Positions 1 through 9,089 are shown, numbered from the stretch's first letter. The stretch is DNA of 64,000 bases from an uncultured Massilia sp. (GCA_913778765.1 CAJYXO010000116.1:1-64000); one strand, 5' to 3'. Notes: generated by a model not told the origin, from the letters alone. Program-made: numbers and translations.

Positions 1-1
1 G

Positions 2-517
2 GTCGACGACCTGCTGGACGTCTCGCGGGTCACGCGCGGGCTGGTGACGATCGTCTGCAAGCCGCTCGACCTGCGCCGGGTGGTGACGGAAGCGGTCGAG
101 CAGTCGCGGCCCCTGATCGAGACGCGCCGCCATCATCTCGAATTAACACTGCCGGACCAACCGGTGACCATCGACGGCGACCATACGCGCCTGGTGCAGG
201 TGGTGGCCAACCTGGTCAACAACGCCGCCAAGTACACCCACGAGGGCGGACGCATCGAGGTGGCGCTGGCCACGCGCGCCGGCCACGCCTCCCTGAGCGT
301 GCACGACAACGGCACCGGCATCGGGCCCGAACTGCTGCCGGTGGTGTTCGACCTGTTCACCCAGGGCTCGCGCACCCTCGACCGCGCCCAGGGCGGCCTC
401 GGCCTCGGCCTGGCGCTGGTGCGCAAACTGGTCGAACTGCACGGCGGCGACGTCACCGCCGACAGCGCCGGCCAGGGCCAGGGCAGCACCTTCACCGTCA
501 CCCTGCCCCTTCTCTGA
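2..517 (+). CDS. Sensor histidine kinase, C-terminal part (5' truncated by window edge)
   Basis: The frame is already open at base 2, so the gene begins before the window. About 171 residues are visible. The first ones (VDDLLDVSRVTRG) match the second helix of a HisKA dimerisation domain; the phosphorylated histidine would lie upstream, out of view. A complete HATPase_c domain follows, with N box NLVNNAAKY, G1 box DNGTGIG and G2 box GGLGLGLAL. The protein ends right after this domain with no receiver domain. Input domains cannot be judged. It may phosphorylate a response regulator encoded upstream. A palindromic repeat starts 8 bases after the stop codon. Confidence 0.9.
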   Translation, partial: VDDLLDVSRVTRGLVTIVCKPLDLRRVVTEAVEQSRPLIETRRHHLELTLPDQPVTIDGDHTRLVQVVANLVNNAAKYTHEGGRIEVALATRAGHASLSVHDNGTGIGPELLPVVFDLFTQGSRTLDRAQGGLGLGLALVRKLVELHGGDVTADSAGQGQGSTFTVTLPLL

Positions 518-525
518 CCTGCATC

Positions 526-600
526 AAACCGGGGTCAGACTCCGATTTTTGGCAAGAGCCCGCAGGATATTTCCAAAATCCGGAGTCTGACCCCGGTTTT
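526..600. repeat. Palindromic intergenic repeat, copy 1 (GGGGTCAGACTCC family)
   Basis: Two arms of about 25 bases are near-perfect inverted copies of each other: left 526-550, right 575-600, around a core GGGGTCAGACTCC / GGAGTCTGACCCC. The spacer is about 24 bases and the arms continue outward into short A- and T-runs. The same element occurs at 11446-11536 and 63925-64000. It lies between the histidine kinase stop and uvsE. The size, symmetry and intergenic placement resemble REP-type elements mobilised by RAYT transposases; that link is inferred. It could also fold as a transcription terminator in both directions. Confidence 0.85.
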
Positions 601-682
601 GGGAAATTGCAGCACAGCACTGGTTTGACGGTGGCGACGATTCGCGGGAACATGGTCTGCCCATCAACGATTTTGGCGCGCT

Positions 683-1561
683 ATGTCTCCTGAGCTTGGC
701 CTGGTCTGCATTACCGTCTCGAAGGACGTCCGTTACCGCACCGTCACGCGCAAGCGGCTGCTGGAGCATTCGGACGATGGCCAGCGCAAGCTGCTCGACG
801 CTATCTACCGCGACAACCTGCAAACCCTCGACGGCGCCCTGCAGTACTGCAAGCGCGAAGGCATCCGCCTGTACCGCATGCCGTCGTCGATCTTCCCGTT
901 CTTCGACGCCGCCGTCGGCCGCGACGTGATGCAGGCGCTCGTACCCAGCCTGGCCCGCACCGGCCAGCGCGCCACCGAACTCGGCCTGCGCCTGGTGATG
1001 CACCCGGACCAGTTCGTCGTGCTGAGCTCCGACTCCGCCGACGTGGTGGCCAACAGCGTCAAGATCCTGCAGATGCACGCCGACATCATGGACCTGCTGC
1101 AGCAGCCGCGCTCGCCATGGGCCGTGCTCGAGATCCACGGCGGCAAGGCGAACCGCAGCGACGCCCTGGTCGAGCGCATCCGGGACCTGCCCGACGCCAT
1201 CCGCACCCGCCTCTGCCTGGAGAACGACGAATACTCGTACAACGCCGAACAGATCCACGACGTCTGCATGCGCGCCGGGGTACCCATGGTGTTCGACGCC
1301 CACCACCACATCGTCAGCGAAAAGCTGCCCAGCTACGAAGACCCGAGCGTGGCCGCGATGCTGGCAAAGGCCAGGGAGACCTGGCCGGATCCGGCGCACC
1401 AGCTGGTCCACATCTCGAACGGCCGCGAAGGCTTCAACGACCGCCAGCACTCTGACCTGATCGCGGTGATGCCCTCGGCCTACGCCCAGGCGCCCTGGAT
1501 CGAGATCGAGGCCAAGAACAAGGAAGAGGCGATCGCCGGGCTGCGCGGCTGGCTGCACTAA
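683..1561 (+). CDS. uvsE: UV DNA damage repair endonuclease UvsE
   Basis: The 292-residue product has the length and motifs of UvsE/UVDE, a TIM-barrel, metal-dependent endonuclease that nicks DNA 5' of UV photoproducts and starts an excision pathway independent of UvrABC. Recognisable family blocks are LGLVCIT near the N-terminus, YRMPSSIFPFFD, MHPDQFVVL, EIHGGKANR, LENDEYSYN, VFDAHHHI and the C-terminal EIEAKNKE. The conserved His, Asp and Glu residues in these blocks supply the metal site in the family. The protein is cytoplasmic. The bestrophin-like gene starts 9 bases after the stop, so the two are probably cotranscribed, although no shared function is evident. The ATG is followed by the expected family start; its Shine-Dalgarno sequence is weak. 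Confidence 0.95.
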   Translation: MSPELGLVCITVSKDVRYRTVTRKRLLEHSDDGQRKLLDAIYRDNLQTLDGALQYCKREGIRLYRMPSSIFPFFDAAVGRDVMQALVPSLARTGQRATELGLRLVMHPDQFVVLSSDSADVVANSVKILQMHADIMDLLQQPRSPWAVLEIHGGKANRSDALVERIRDLPDAIRTRLCLENDEYSYNAEQIHDVCMRAGVPMVFDAHHHIVSEKLPSYEDPSVAAMLAKARETWPDPAHQLVHISNGREGFNDRQHSDLIAVMPSAYAQAPWIEIEAKNKEEAIAGLRGWLH

Positions 1562-1570
1562 CCACCGGCC

Positions 1571-2503
1571 ATGATCGTCCGCGACCGCCCCTCCGCCCTG
1601 CGCCTGTTCCTGGTGGTGCGCGGTTCGGTCATGCCGAACATCTGGAAAAGCCTGCTCGGCACCACCCTGCTGGCCGCCGCCGTCACCTGGACCCACGGCA
1701 CGCTGTGGAGCCACAAGATCGCGATCGGGGCGATTCCCTTCACCCTGATGGGCCTGCCGCTGGCGATCTTCCTGGGCTTTCGCAACAACGCCGCCTACGA
1801 CCGCTACTGGGAAGGCCGCAAGCAATGGGGCGAACTGGTGCTGAGGAGCCGCAACCTGGCCCGCCAGTGCCTGTCGCTGGTCGACGCGGGCGAAGTCGAC
1901 GAACGCGAAGCCGACGCGCGCGAACGCATGATCCGGCGCGCCATCGCCTACGCCCACGCCCTGCGCCACCGCCTGCGCCGCAGCGTCGCCGACGCCGACG
2001 TCGCGCCCTTGCTGGGCAGCGGCGAATGGGAACGCATCCGGCGACAGCCCAACCTGCCGCACGCGCTGATGCTCGAAATGGGGAAGGACCTCGGTACGCT
2101 GCTGCGCGAACGCCGCCTCGATCCCTGCCTGGCGCCCGCGATCGACGCCAGCCTGTCGGCGATGACCGGCGTGGCCGCCGCCTGCGAGCGCATCCACGGC
2201 ACGCCGATTCCGTTTTCCTACACCCTGCTGCTGCACCGCACCGCCTATCTGTACTGCCTGCTGCTGCCCTTCGGCCTGGTCAATGCGATCGGCGACCTGA
2301 CGCCGCTGGTGACCCTGCTGGTGGCCTACACTTTCTTCGGCCTGGATGCCCTCGGCGACGAAATCGAGGAACCCTTCGGCACGGCCGACCACGACCTGCC
2401 GCTGGAAGCCATCTGCCGCACCATCGAGATCGATCTGCGGTCCGCGCTGGGCGATCCCGACCTGCCGCCGCCCCTGCTGCCGGTGGGTTACCGGCTCAGC
2501 TGA
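1571..2503 (+). CDS. Bestrophin family (UPF0187) membrane channel protein
   Basis: The 310-residue protein matches bacterial bestrophin homologues (YneE type). Family features visible are the N-terminal MIVRDRPSALRLFLVVRGS, a first hydrophobic segment at about residues 25-45, the FTLMGLPLAIFLGFRNNAAYDRYWEGR block, LARQC, and the C-terminal pair of hydrophobic stretches followed by ALGDEIEEPFG and DLPLEAICRTIEIDL. Bacterial members form pentameric ion channels in the inner membrane. Ion selectivity cannot be read from sequence. It starts 9 bases after uvsE. A hydrolase gene follows about 70 bases downstream on the same strand. Confidence 0.93.
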   Translation: MIVRDRPSALRLFLVVRGSVMPNIWKSLLGTTLLAAAVTWTHGTLWSHKIAIGAIPFTLMGLPLAIFLGFRNNAAYDRYWEGRKQWGELVLRSRNLARQCLSLVDAGEVDEREADARERMIRRAIAYAHALRHRLRRSVADADVAPLLGSGEWERIRRQPNLPHALMLEMGKDLGTLLRERRLDPCLAPAIDASLSAMTGVAAACERIHGTPIPFSYTLLLHRTAYLYCLLLPFGLVNAIGDLTPLVTLLVAYTFFGLDALGDEIEEPFGTADHDLPLEAICRTIEIDLRSALGDPDLPPPLLPVGYRLS

Positions 2504-2572
2504 GTGCCCGGCGGATTGACGTCCGCCGCCGGCCTGGTGTTCAATTCATGTATTTTTGACTCGCAGTCACAA

Positions 2573-3520
2573 ATGAACCCAGCCGCCAAGCCGCCGCGCC
2601 GCCTGCGCAAGTTCCTGCTCGCGATCGCCGGCCTCCTCGTCATCGTCCTCATCGCCATCCCGCTGGTCCGCAACCTCGAACACGGCCCGCTCGACGCCAG
2701 CGCGCGGCGCCAGGCGCCCGGCCAGTTCGTCACGCTGTCGCACGGCATCGTCCACGTGCGCAGCGCCGGCCCGGAACAGGGCCGTCCGGTGCTGCTGGTG
2801 CACGGCTTTTCGGTGCCGAGCCATGTGTTCGACAAGACCAGCGAGGATCTCGCCGCGGCCGGCTTCCATGTGATCCGCTTCGACCTGTACGGGCGCGGCT
2901 GGAGCGACCGTCCGGATGTCGACTATGACCGCGCGCTGTTCGCCAACCAGGTGCTGGAACTGATGGACACGCTGCGGATTCCGAAGGCCGACCTGCTCGG
3001 CCTGTCGATGGGCGGCGCCGTCGTCGGACGCTTTGCGGCCGAGCATCCGGACCGGGTGCGCAGCGTGGTGCTGGTGGCGCCGGTGACCCGGCCCCAGGAC
3101 ATCGGCGCGATGGCCTGGCCGGGCGTCGGCGAATGGCTGATGCGCGCCTGGTACCTGCCGAAGCTGGCCGGCAGCCAGCTCGAGGATTTCCCGCATCCCG
3201 AACGCATGGCCGGCTGGGCCGAGCGCTTCCAGCCGCAGATGCGCTACGACGGCTTCGGCCGCGCGATCCTGTCCAGCATGCGCCACGTGATCCCGCAGTC
3301 GTCGGCGCCGGACTTCGAGAAGATCGGCAAGAGCGGCCTGCCGGTGCTGCTGGTCTGGGGCGACGCCGACCGCACCATCCCCTATGCCCAGCACGCCGAC
3401 GTGCAGCGCGCGATCCCGCAGGCCAGCCTGGTGACGATGCCCGGCCTGGGCCACCTGACCGTGGTCGAGGATCCGGCGGCCACCGATCCCCACATCGCCG
3501 GCTTCCTCAAGCGCCACTGA
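2573..3520 (+). CDS. Alpha/beta hydrolase, membrane-anchored
   Basis: With an ATG start at 2573 the product is 315 residues and opens with a basic stretch (KPPRRLRK) and one hydrophobic segment at about residues 13-33, an uncleaved anchor or signal sequence. A further-upstream GTG in the same frame (2504) overlaps the end of the previous gene and adds residues unlike a signal, so it was not chosen. Alpha/beta hydrolase features are the HGFSVPS oxyanion region, nucleophile elbow GLSMGG, acid WGDADRTIP and histidine GLGHLTVVED. Substrate is unknown; epoxide hydrolases, haloperoxidases and esterases share this pattern. Its 3' end overlaps the convergent GGDEF-EAL gene by 14 bases. Confidence 0.9.
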   Translation: MNPAAKPPRRLRKFLLAIAGLLVIVLIAIPLVRNLEHGPLDASARRQAPGQFVTLSHGIVHVRSAGPEQGRPVLLVHGFSVPSHVFDKTSEDLAAAGFHVIRFDLYGRGWSDRPDVDYDRALFANQVLELMDTLRIPKADLLGLSMGGAVVGRFAAEHPDRVRSVVLVAPVTRPQDIGAMAWPGVGEWLMRAWYLPKLAGSQLEDFPHPERMAGWAERFQPQMRYDGFGRAILSSMRHVIPQSSAPDFEKIGKSGLPVLLVWGDADRTIPYAQHADVQRAIPQASLVTMPGLGHLTVVEDPAATDPHIAGFLKRH

Positions 3521-5993
3521 GGCCGGCGCCGGCGCCGGCCGCGCGTTGCGCCGCCGCCCAGGCCTCGAACTGGGCCGCCGGCATCGGCGGGTGGTACAGG
3601 AAGCCCTGCGCCATGTCGCAGCCGTGCGCCTGCAGGAAGGCCCGTTCCGCCTCGGTTTCCACCCCTTCCGACACCACCTCCACTTTCAGGCTGCGCGCCA
3701 TCGCCAGCGCCGCCACCACCACGCCGGCGCGCTCGGCGTCGGCGTCGACATTGGTGACCAGCGACTTGTCCAGCTTCAGCTCGTCCGGCCGCAGCCTGCT
3801 GATGTAGCCGAGCGAGGAATAGCCGGTGCCGAAATCGTCGATCGCCAGCAGCACGCCGAGCGCCTTCAGGGCGGCGATCGCGTCGCGGGTCTGCTCGCTG
3901 TCGGTGAGCTGGGCCTGTTCGGTGATCTCGATGCACAGCCGGCTGCCCGGCAGGCCGCTGTCGCGCAGCGCGCCGTCGACCGTCTGCGCGAGGCGCCCGG
4001 TCCTGACCTGGGCCGCGGTGACGTTGACGCCGATCCGCAGCGGCGGCATGTCCGGGCCGTTCCAGCGCGCAGCCTGGCGGCAGGCCTCGCAAATCGCCCA
4101 GGCGCCGATGGTCTCGCCCATCGCCACCTCGTCCAACAGCGGCAGGAACACGTCGGGCAGCAGCAGGCCGAGTTCCGGATGGTGCCAGCGGATCAGGGCT
4201 TCCGCCGCCGCCGGCCGGCCGTCGGCCAGCGACACGATCGGCTGGTAGTACATCTCCAGTTCCAGGCGCTCGATCGCCACCCGCAGGCCGGCGCCGAGCC
4301 GGGTGCGCATCTCCATCTTCGCGGTCAGTTCGGGACGGTAGAACTGCACGTTGTTGCGCCCTTCCCCCTTGGCTTGGTACAGCGCGCTGTCGGCAAAGCG
4401 CAGCAGGGTGCGGAAGTCGGCGGCATCGTCGGGGAACAGGCTGACGCCGATGCTGACCGCGAGGTGCACTTCGTGGCCATCGAAGTGCAGCGGCCTGGCG
4501 CATTCGGTGCGCAGCTTTTCGGTCAGCGCCAGCACGTCCTGGACGTCGCCGACTTCGGTCAGCACCACCACGAATTCGTCGCCGCCCATGCGGCCGACGA
4601 TGTCGGCTTCGCGCACGCTCCGGCTCAGGCGCGCCACGGTTTCCTTCAGCACGGTGTCGCCGGTTTCGTGACCGAAGCTGTCGTTGATGTGCTTGAAGTA
4701 GTCGAGGTCGAGGAACACCACCGCCAGCCGCGAGCCGCGCCGGCGCGCCACCGCGATCTCGTGGTCGACTTCCTCGTTCAGCAGGCTGCGGTTGGCGGCG
4801 CCGGTCAGGGCGTCGTGGTGCGCGAGGTGGGCCAGCTCTTCCTCGGCGCGTTTGCGCTCGGTGAGGTCGTTGATCTGGATGAGGAATTGCGGTGACTCGT
4901 GGTCGGCCGGCATCAGCGAGGACGACACCAGGGCCCAGCGCAGGCGGCCGTCGCGCGCGCGGTAGCGACGCTCGTACTGCACGACGCCGGCGCGCCCTTT
5001 CACCAGGTCCTGCTGGTATTCCTTTTCGATCGCGTTGTCGCCATCCTCGCCGAAGGCTGCCTGGTCGGCGCCGAGCAGCTGGGCGGCGTCGGCGCCGAGC
5101 AGGCGGCACAGGGCATGGTTGACACGGATGAAGCGGTTGTCGCGGTCCACCAGCGCCACCCCCAGCGGCGCATTCTCGAACGCGCTTCGGAAGCGCTGCT
5201 CGCTCTGCGCGAGGCGCAGTTCGGCCGCTACCCGCTCGCGCATGTCGTGCAGGACGATCGCCATGCCGGACGGATGCTCGTTGTCGTCGCAGATCGAACC
5301 GGCGCTGTAGTCGACCGGGATCTTCGCGCCCTCGTCCGTCACCAGCATGGCGGTACCGGCGCTCGGCCTTGCGCCGGACTGCGACAGCGGCAGGGGCGCG
5401 CCGCTGGCCGGATCCTCGAGGCGCAGCACCTCGGCCGCCCGGCGCCCGCGCAGGCCGGCGCCGAGCAGGGCTTCGGCGGCCGGGTTGGCCAGGCCGACGA
5501 TGCCGCCGGCGTCGGTGGCGATGACGGCGTCGCCGACGCCGCGCAGCACCGCGGCCAGCCAGCGCTCGGAATTGCGCAAGGTGCGCTCGACGGCGGCCTT
5601 GCGCAGCGCCACCTCGATCCCGGCGCGCAGCTCGCGGCTCTGGAAGGGTTTGGTCAGGTAGCCGTAGGGCCAGGTGCCGGCGGCGCGCTCGACCGTCTGG
5701 TCGTCGCTGTAGGCGGTCAGGAACAGCACCGGGATGTGCAGTTCCGGGCCGATCACCGATGCCGCGGCGATACCGTCCATGTCGCCTTTCAGGACGATGT
5801 CCATCAGGATCAGGTCGGGCCGCTCGGCGCGCGCGCGGGCGATGGCGTCGCGGCCGTTGTCGACGCAGCCGCACACGCGATAGCCCAGGTCCTGCAACTG
5901 ACCGTCGAGGTCCATCGCGACCAGGGACTCGTCTTCGACGACGAGCAGGGTCGGCGCTGCCGGGACGCGGAGGACTGCTGCTTGCTGGATCAC
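3507..5993 (-). CDS. Response regulator REC-PAS-PAS-GGDEF-EAL, c-di-GMP turnover
   Basis: The 828-residue protein has a receiver domain (about 14-133; acidic pair E20/D21, phosphoacceptor D65, LTKPF lysine), two PAS domains (about 140-255 and 265-375), a GGDEF domain and a C-terminal EAL domain. GGDEF is intact and preceded at the correct 5-residue distance by READ, an RxxD inhibitory site. The EAL domain keeps EAL, the Asn in GVNVTAAQ, IEITE, DDFGTG, the Lys in LKLDKS, SEGVETE and the Gln in AQGFL. Both cyclase and phosphodiesterase activity are therefore possible; the net direction cannot be read. The GTG start has GAGGTG upstream and lies 9 bases after the sensor kinase stop, so that kinase is its likely partner. 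Confidence 0.95.
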   Translation of the reverse strand: MIQQAAVLRVPAAPTLLVVEDESLVAMDLDGQLQDLGYRVCGCVDNGRDAIARARAERPDLILMDIVLKGDMDGIAAASVIGPELHIPVLFLTAYSDDQTVERAAGTWPYGYLTKPFQSRELRAGIEVALRKAAVERTLRNSERWLAAVLRGVGDAVIATDAGGIVGLANPAAEALLGAGLRGRRAAEVLRLEDPASGAPLPLSQSGARPSAGTAMLVTDEGAKIPVDYSAGSICDDNEHPSGMAIVLHDMRERVAAELRLAQSEQRFRSAFENAPLGVALVDRDNRFIRVNHALCRLLGADAAQLLGADQAAFGEDGDNAIEKEYQQDLVKGRAGVVQYERRYRARDGRLRWALVSSSLMPADHESPQFLIQINDLTERKRAEEELAHLAHHDALTGAANRSLLNEEVDHEIAVARRRGSRLAVVFLDLDYFKHINDSFGHETGDTVLKETVARLSRSVREADIVGRMGGDEFVVVLTEVGDVQDVLALTEKLRTECARPLHFDGHEVHLAVSIGVSLFPDDAADFRTLLRFADSALYQAKGEGRNNVQFYRPELTAKMEMRTRLGAGLRVAIERLELEMYYQPIVSLADGRPAAAEALIRWHHPELGLLLPDVFLPLLDEVAMGETIGAWAICEACRQAARWNGPDMPPLRIGVNVTAAQVRTGRLAQTVDGALRDSGLPGSRLCIEITEQAQLTDSEQTRDAIAALKALGVLLAIDDFGTGYSSLGYISRLRPDELKLDKSLVTNVDADAERAGVVVAALAMARSLKVEVVSEGVETEAERAFLQAHGCDMAQGFLYHPPMPAAQFEAWAAAQRAAGAGAGLSGA

Positions 5994-6002
5994 GGAATCA
6001 CC

Positions 6003-8137
6003 TCAATCGGGAACGCTGCCGGACAGACTGAAGACCACGGTGGCAAGGACACCGTCACGACTTTCGATCTCGAAACGCGCGCGTAGCTGTCCGCTCAATG
6101 CGGAAACGAGCCTTAGACCCAATGTATTTATCTTGGTTCGATCAAAATCCGGCGCCAAGCCGATGCCGTCGTCGCCGACGGTCATCCGCAAGATATCGTC
6201 CGGCTCGCGCACGATACGCACGTCGATATGGCCGTGGCGGCCTTCGGGAAAAGCATGCTTCAGGCTGTTCGAGACCAGCTCGTTGAGCAGCAGCCCGAGC
6301 GGTACGGCGAGGTCCAGGCCAACCTCCACCCGCGCGGCCTCGACCCGCACGACGATGCCGCGCTGCGCCGCCGAGGCGGCCACGGCCAGCTGTTCGCACA
6401 GCTCGGTCACGTAGTCGTTGAGCGCGATCGACGACAGCGTGCGCGACTGGTAGAGCCGTTCATGCACCAGCGCCATCGTGCGCACGCGCCCGGCCGCCTC
6501 CAGCAGCAACTGGCGCGCCTGGCTGTCGGGCAGCGCACGGACCTGCAGGTTGAACATGCTGATGATCAGCTGCAGGTTGTTCTTGACCCGGTGGTAGAGC
6601 TCCTTGAGCAGGGTGTTCTTGTCGTCCAGCGTGCGGCGCAGCGCTTCTTCCTGCCGCCAGTTCTCGGTCATGTCGCGCACCGTCAGGATCACCAGCGCGC
6701 GCTCGCGCAGCGGACTGGCCATGGCGTCGGCGGGAAAGGTGCTGCCGTCGCTGCGCCGGCCGTGCAGCTGGGCGGCGCCGTCGAGACCACGCCGCAGCGG
6801 GGCCGCCCGCACCCGCTCGCACAAGGGACGCGCCGCCGGCCCGGTTTCGACCAGCACGTCGTCGATCGGCAGCGCTGCCAGGCCGCCCTGGCCGTAGCCG
6901 AACAGCTGCTCGGCCTGGGCGTTGGCGCGCGTGATCCGGCAGTCGTCGCCGACCAGCAGCACGCCGTCCGGTGTCTCCTCGAAGATCCCGCGCAGGAAGG
7001 CTTCGCTGCGCTCGATCTCGCGGTTGGCGTCGCGCAGCCGGCGTTCGGCGCGCTCGGCATCGTCGCGCTGGGCCGTGCGTTCGCGCAGCAGCGCGGCCGC
7101 CTGCACCAGCGCATGGCCGACGTCCTTCGCTTCGCGCAGGTGCAGGGGCGGCAACGCCACCGGCCCGCCGTAGCCGAGCGCGATCGCCGGGTTCACCAGG
7201 CCACGGATCGAGCGTTCGATGCGGGCGCCGATGGCCCGCACCAGCGCCAGCGCCAGCACGAACATGCCGAACGCGCCCAGCGCGATCCAGGCCAGGGAAT
7301 GCGTCAGCGCGGCGCTCAGGACGCTGCGGCGCAGGGCAATCGCCACCGTCCAGTCGGACACCGCCGAGCGGCTGAACACGGTCACATAGTCGGCGCCGTC
7401 CGGTCCGCTCTCCTCGACCGTCCCTTCCCGCCTGCGCGCCAGGCCGGCCGCCAGCGCCGCGCCCGCGCGCCGGCCGACATCGCTTTGCGAACCGCCGTTG
7501 CGCCAGACGATGCGGCCGGTGCTGTCGTAGATGGTGGCGGCGGCGTTCAGCAGGATGTCCTGGTGCTCCAGGATCGCTCCCAGGCGTTCGCCGAAGTATT
7601 GCATCGACAGCACGTTCGTGACCCGGCCCTTGCGCAGCACCGGCACGTCGACGCTGGTCAGCAGGCGCTGCACGGTCGGCCCCACGTACAGGTCCGATAC
7701 CTCGGGCTGGCCGCTGGCGAATACTTCACGCAGTTCGGCCTGGTTGCCGTGCAGGGGAAGCGGCTGGCCGAAAGGCACATGGGTATTCATGATCTGGCGT
7801 CCGTGGCTGTCGGACAGCAGCAGGAAATTGCCGGGCCGGAATTTCAAGACCTCGACAGCCTGCGCGTAGAAGGCGCGCAAATCGCCATTGTCGAGATTCG
7901 GCGACGTCGCCAGCGCCTGCATCGCGCCCTGCGCGCTGGCCATCTCGCGATCGATGGCCTGCATCAGCGCGCGACACACATCCAGTGTCGTGCGTTCGAT
8001 ACCGGCGCGTTCGCGCTGGTAGGAATAGGCGAAAAGGACCACCACCGCCAGCGTCGCCGGCACGATGATCGCCCCAGCAGCATCCCCAGCCACTGGCGGA
8101 TAGTGGGCGCACGCCGCCACAGGTTTCGCAGGCGCAT
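6003..8137 (-). CDS. Sensor histidine kinase (Cache-PAS-HisKA_2-HATPase) with apparent N-terminal frameshift
   Basis: The main frame encodes a membrane kinase: transmembrane helix, extracytoplasmic Cache-like domain (LATSPNLDNGDLRAFY ... GRQIMNTHVPFGQPLP), second helix, HAMP-like linker, PAS domain, HisKA_2 domain (LYHRVKNNLQ, phosphorylated His) and HATPase_c (NELVSNSLKHAF, GDDGIG). Read from the ATG at 8137 (with GGGGAA upstream) the first residues are MRLRNLWRRAPTIRQWLGML, an ideal basic-then-hydrophobic start, but this frame joins the rest only if one G is added to the G4 run at 8072-8075. Without that, the main frame can begin only at a GTG near 8180 with an atypical leader. It is the first gene of an operon with the REC-GGDEF-EAL regulator. 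Confidence 0.85.
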
Positions 8138-8181
8138 GGGTATTCCCCGATAGCGATCCCTGTAATCTACGGCGAACCACG

Positions 8182-8210
8182 AAAAAACACCAGCCCGGAA
8201 ACTGGTGTTT
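8182..8210 (-). terminator. Rho-independent terminator for the Ser/Gly-rich protein gene
   Basis: On the minus strand AAACACCAG and CTGGTGTTT pair as a 9-bp stem (plus-strand 8202-8210 and 8185-8193) around an 8-base loop, followed directly by further T residues. It lies 37 bases after the stop of the gene at 8247-8948 and before the kinase start at 8137, so it would separate these two same-strand transcripts. Confidence 0.8.
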
Positions 8211-8246
8211 CGACGCTGCGATCAGGCCGGAGAACCGGCGGCGCGA

Positions 8247-8948
8247 TCAGTAGCCGCGGCCGCCGCTGGTGGGGCTGGTGCCGGTGCCGGTCGTGCCGGT
8301 GCCGGTGGTGCCGGTGGCGCTGGTGCCGGTGCCCGAACCCGAGCCGGTGCCGCTCATGCCCGACGAACCCGTCATGCCCGACGAGCCGCTCATGCCGGAC
8401 GAGCTGGTGCCGGTGCCGCTGGTGCCGGTGCTGCCGCTCATGCCGCTGGTGCCGGTCGAGCCGGAACCCATGGTTCCGGTGGCGCCGGTGCCGGTGCCCA
8501 TGCTGCCGCTGCCGGAGGTGCCGGTGCCCATGCTGCCCGAGCTGCCGGTGCCCATCGAACCGCTGCTGCCCGACGAGCCGGTGCCCATCGTGCCGGTGCC
8601 CATCGTGCCGGTGCCCATCGTGCCGCTCGAGCCCGACGAGCCGCTGGTGCCCATGCTGCCGCTGGTCGACGAGCCGCTGGTGCCGTCCATGCTGCCGCTG
8701 CCGGTGCTCGAGCTGCCCGAGCCGGTGGTGCCGCTGCTGCTCGATCCCGAGCTGCTGCTGTGTTTCTTCGTCGATTTTTTCTTGCTGGATTTGTGGGTCT
8801 TGCTGGTGGCGTGGTCCGCCTGGGCGCTTGCGTTCTGGTCGCCGGTGGTGGAAGCGTTGCTGCTTTGCGCCTGAGCGCTGCCGGCACCGAACATCGCCAT
8901 GGCGACCGATGCACCCAGCAGACCTTTCAGTAGTTTATTCGTTTTCAT
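8247..8948 (-). CDS. Secreted low-complexity Ser/Gly/Thr/Met-rich repeat protein
   Basis: The 233-residue product begins with a clear signal peptide (MKTNKLLKGLLGASVAMAMF, cleavage near AQAQ), then a polar stretch and a Lys-rich segment (SKTHKSSKKKSTKKHSSSS, about 48-66). The remainder is built of short imperfect repeats such as GTMGTG, SGSMGTG and GSSGS, in effect only Gly, Ser, Thr and Met, ending in TSGGRGY. The start has AGGAG nearby and a terminator follows. No enzymatic domain is visible. Such proteins are exported and may be matrix or surface components; function is unknown. The repeat DNA leaves long false frames open on the other strand, but only this frame carries a signal peptide and ribosome site. 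Confidence 0.85.
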   Translation of the reverse strand: MKTNKLLKGLLGASVAMAMFGAGSAQAQSSNASTTGDQNASAQADHATSKTHKSSKKKSTKKHSSSSGSSSSGTTGSGSSSTGSGSMDGTSGSSTSGSMGTSGSSGSSGTMGTGTMGTGTMGTGSSGSSGSMGTGSSGSMGTGTSGSGSMGTGTGATGTMGSGSTGTSGMSGSTGTSGTGTSSSGMSGSSGMTGSSGMSGTGSGSGTGTSATGTTGTGTTGTGTSPTSGGRGY

Positions 8949-9089
8949 GTTGCTCTCCTAATGGATTTGGGGCAAAAAGCTCAACAATATCAACAAGATA
9001 AATTGAGGGTTCGAAGTGTAGAACGGTCGCGGCAAAGGGTGCGCGCGTTAGCCGTGTGGCAATTCGAACCTGCCCTTCCAGCAGGAGAA

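Noticed and set aside
524-2392. Long open frame on the minus strand opposite uvsE and the bestrophin gene
   Set aside because: It is rich in Gly, Ala, Val, Gln and Arg without any family feature, as expected from reading GC-rich codons on the opposite strand; the plus strand holds two well-recognised genes.
8247-8760. Possible CRISPR-like array in the repeated tract
   Set aside because: Repeats are short, imperfect, codon-phased and without unique spacers; this is protein-coding low complexity.
8269-8874. Plus-strand frame with Pro-Val repeats opposite the Ser/Gly-rich gene
   Set aside because: It is the reverse reading of the repeat tract; it lacks a signal peptide and ribosome site, while the minus frame has both and a terminator.
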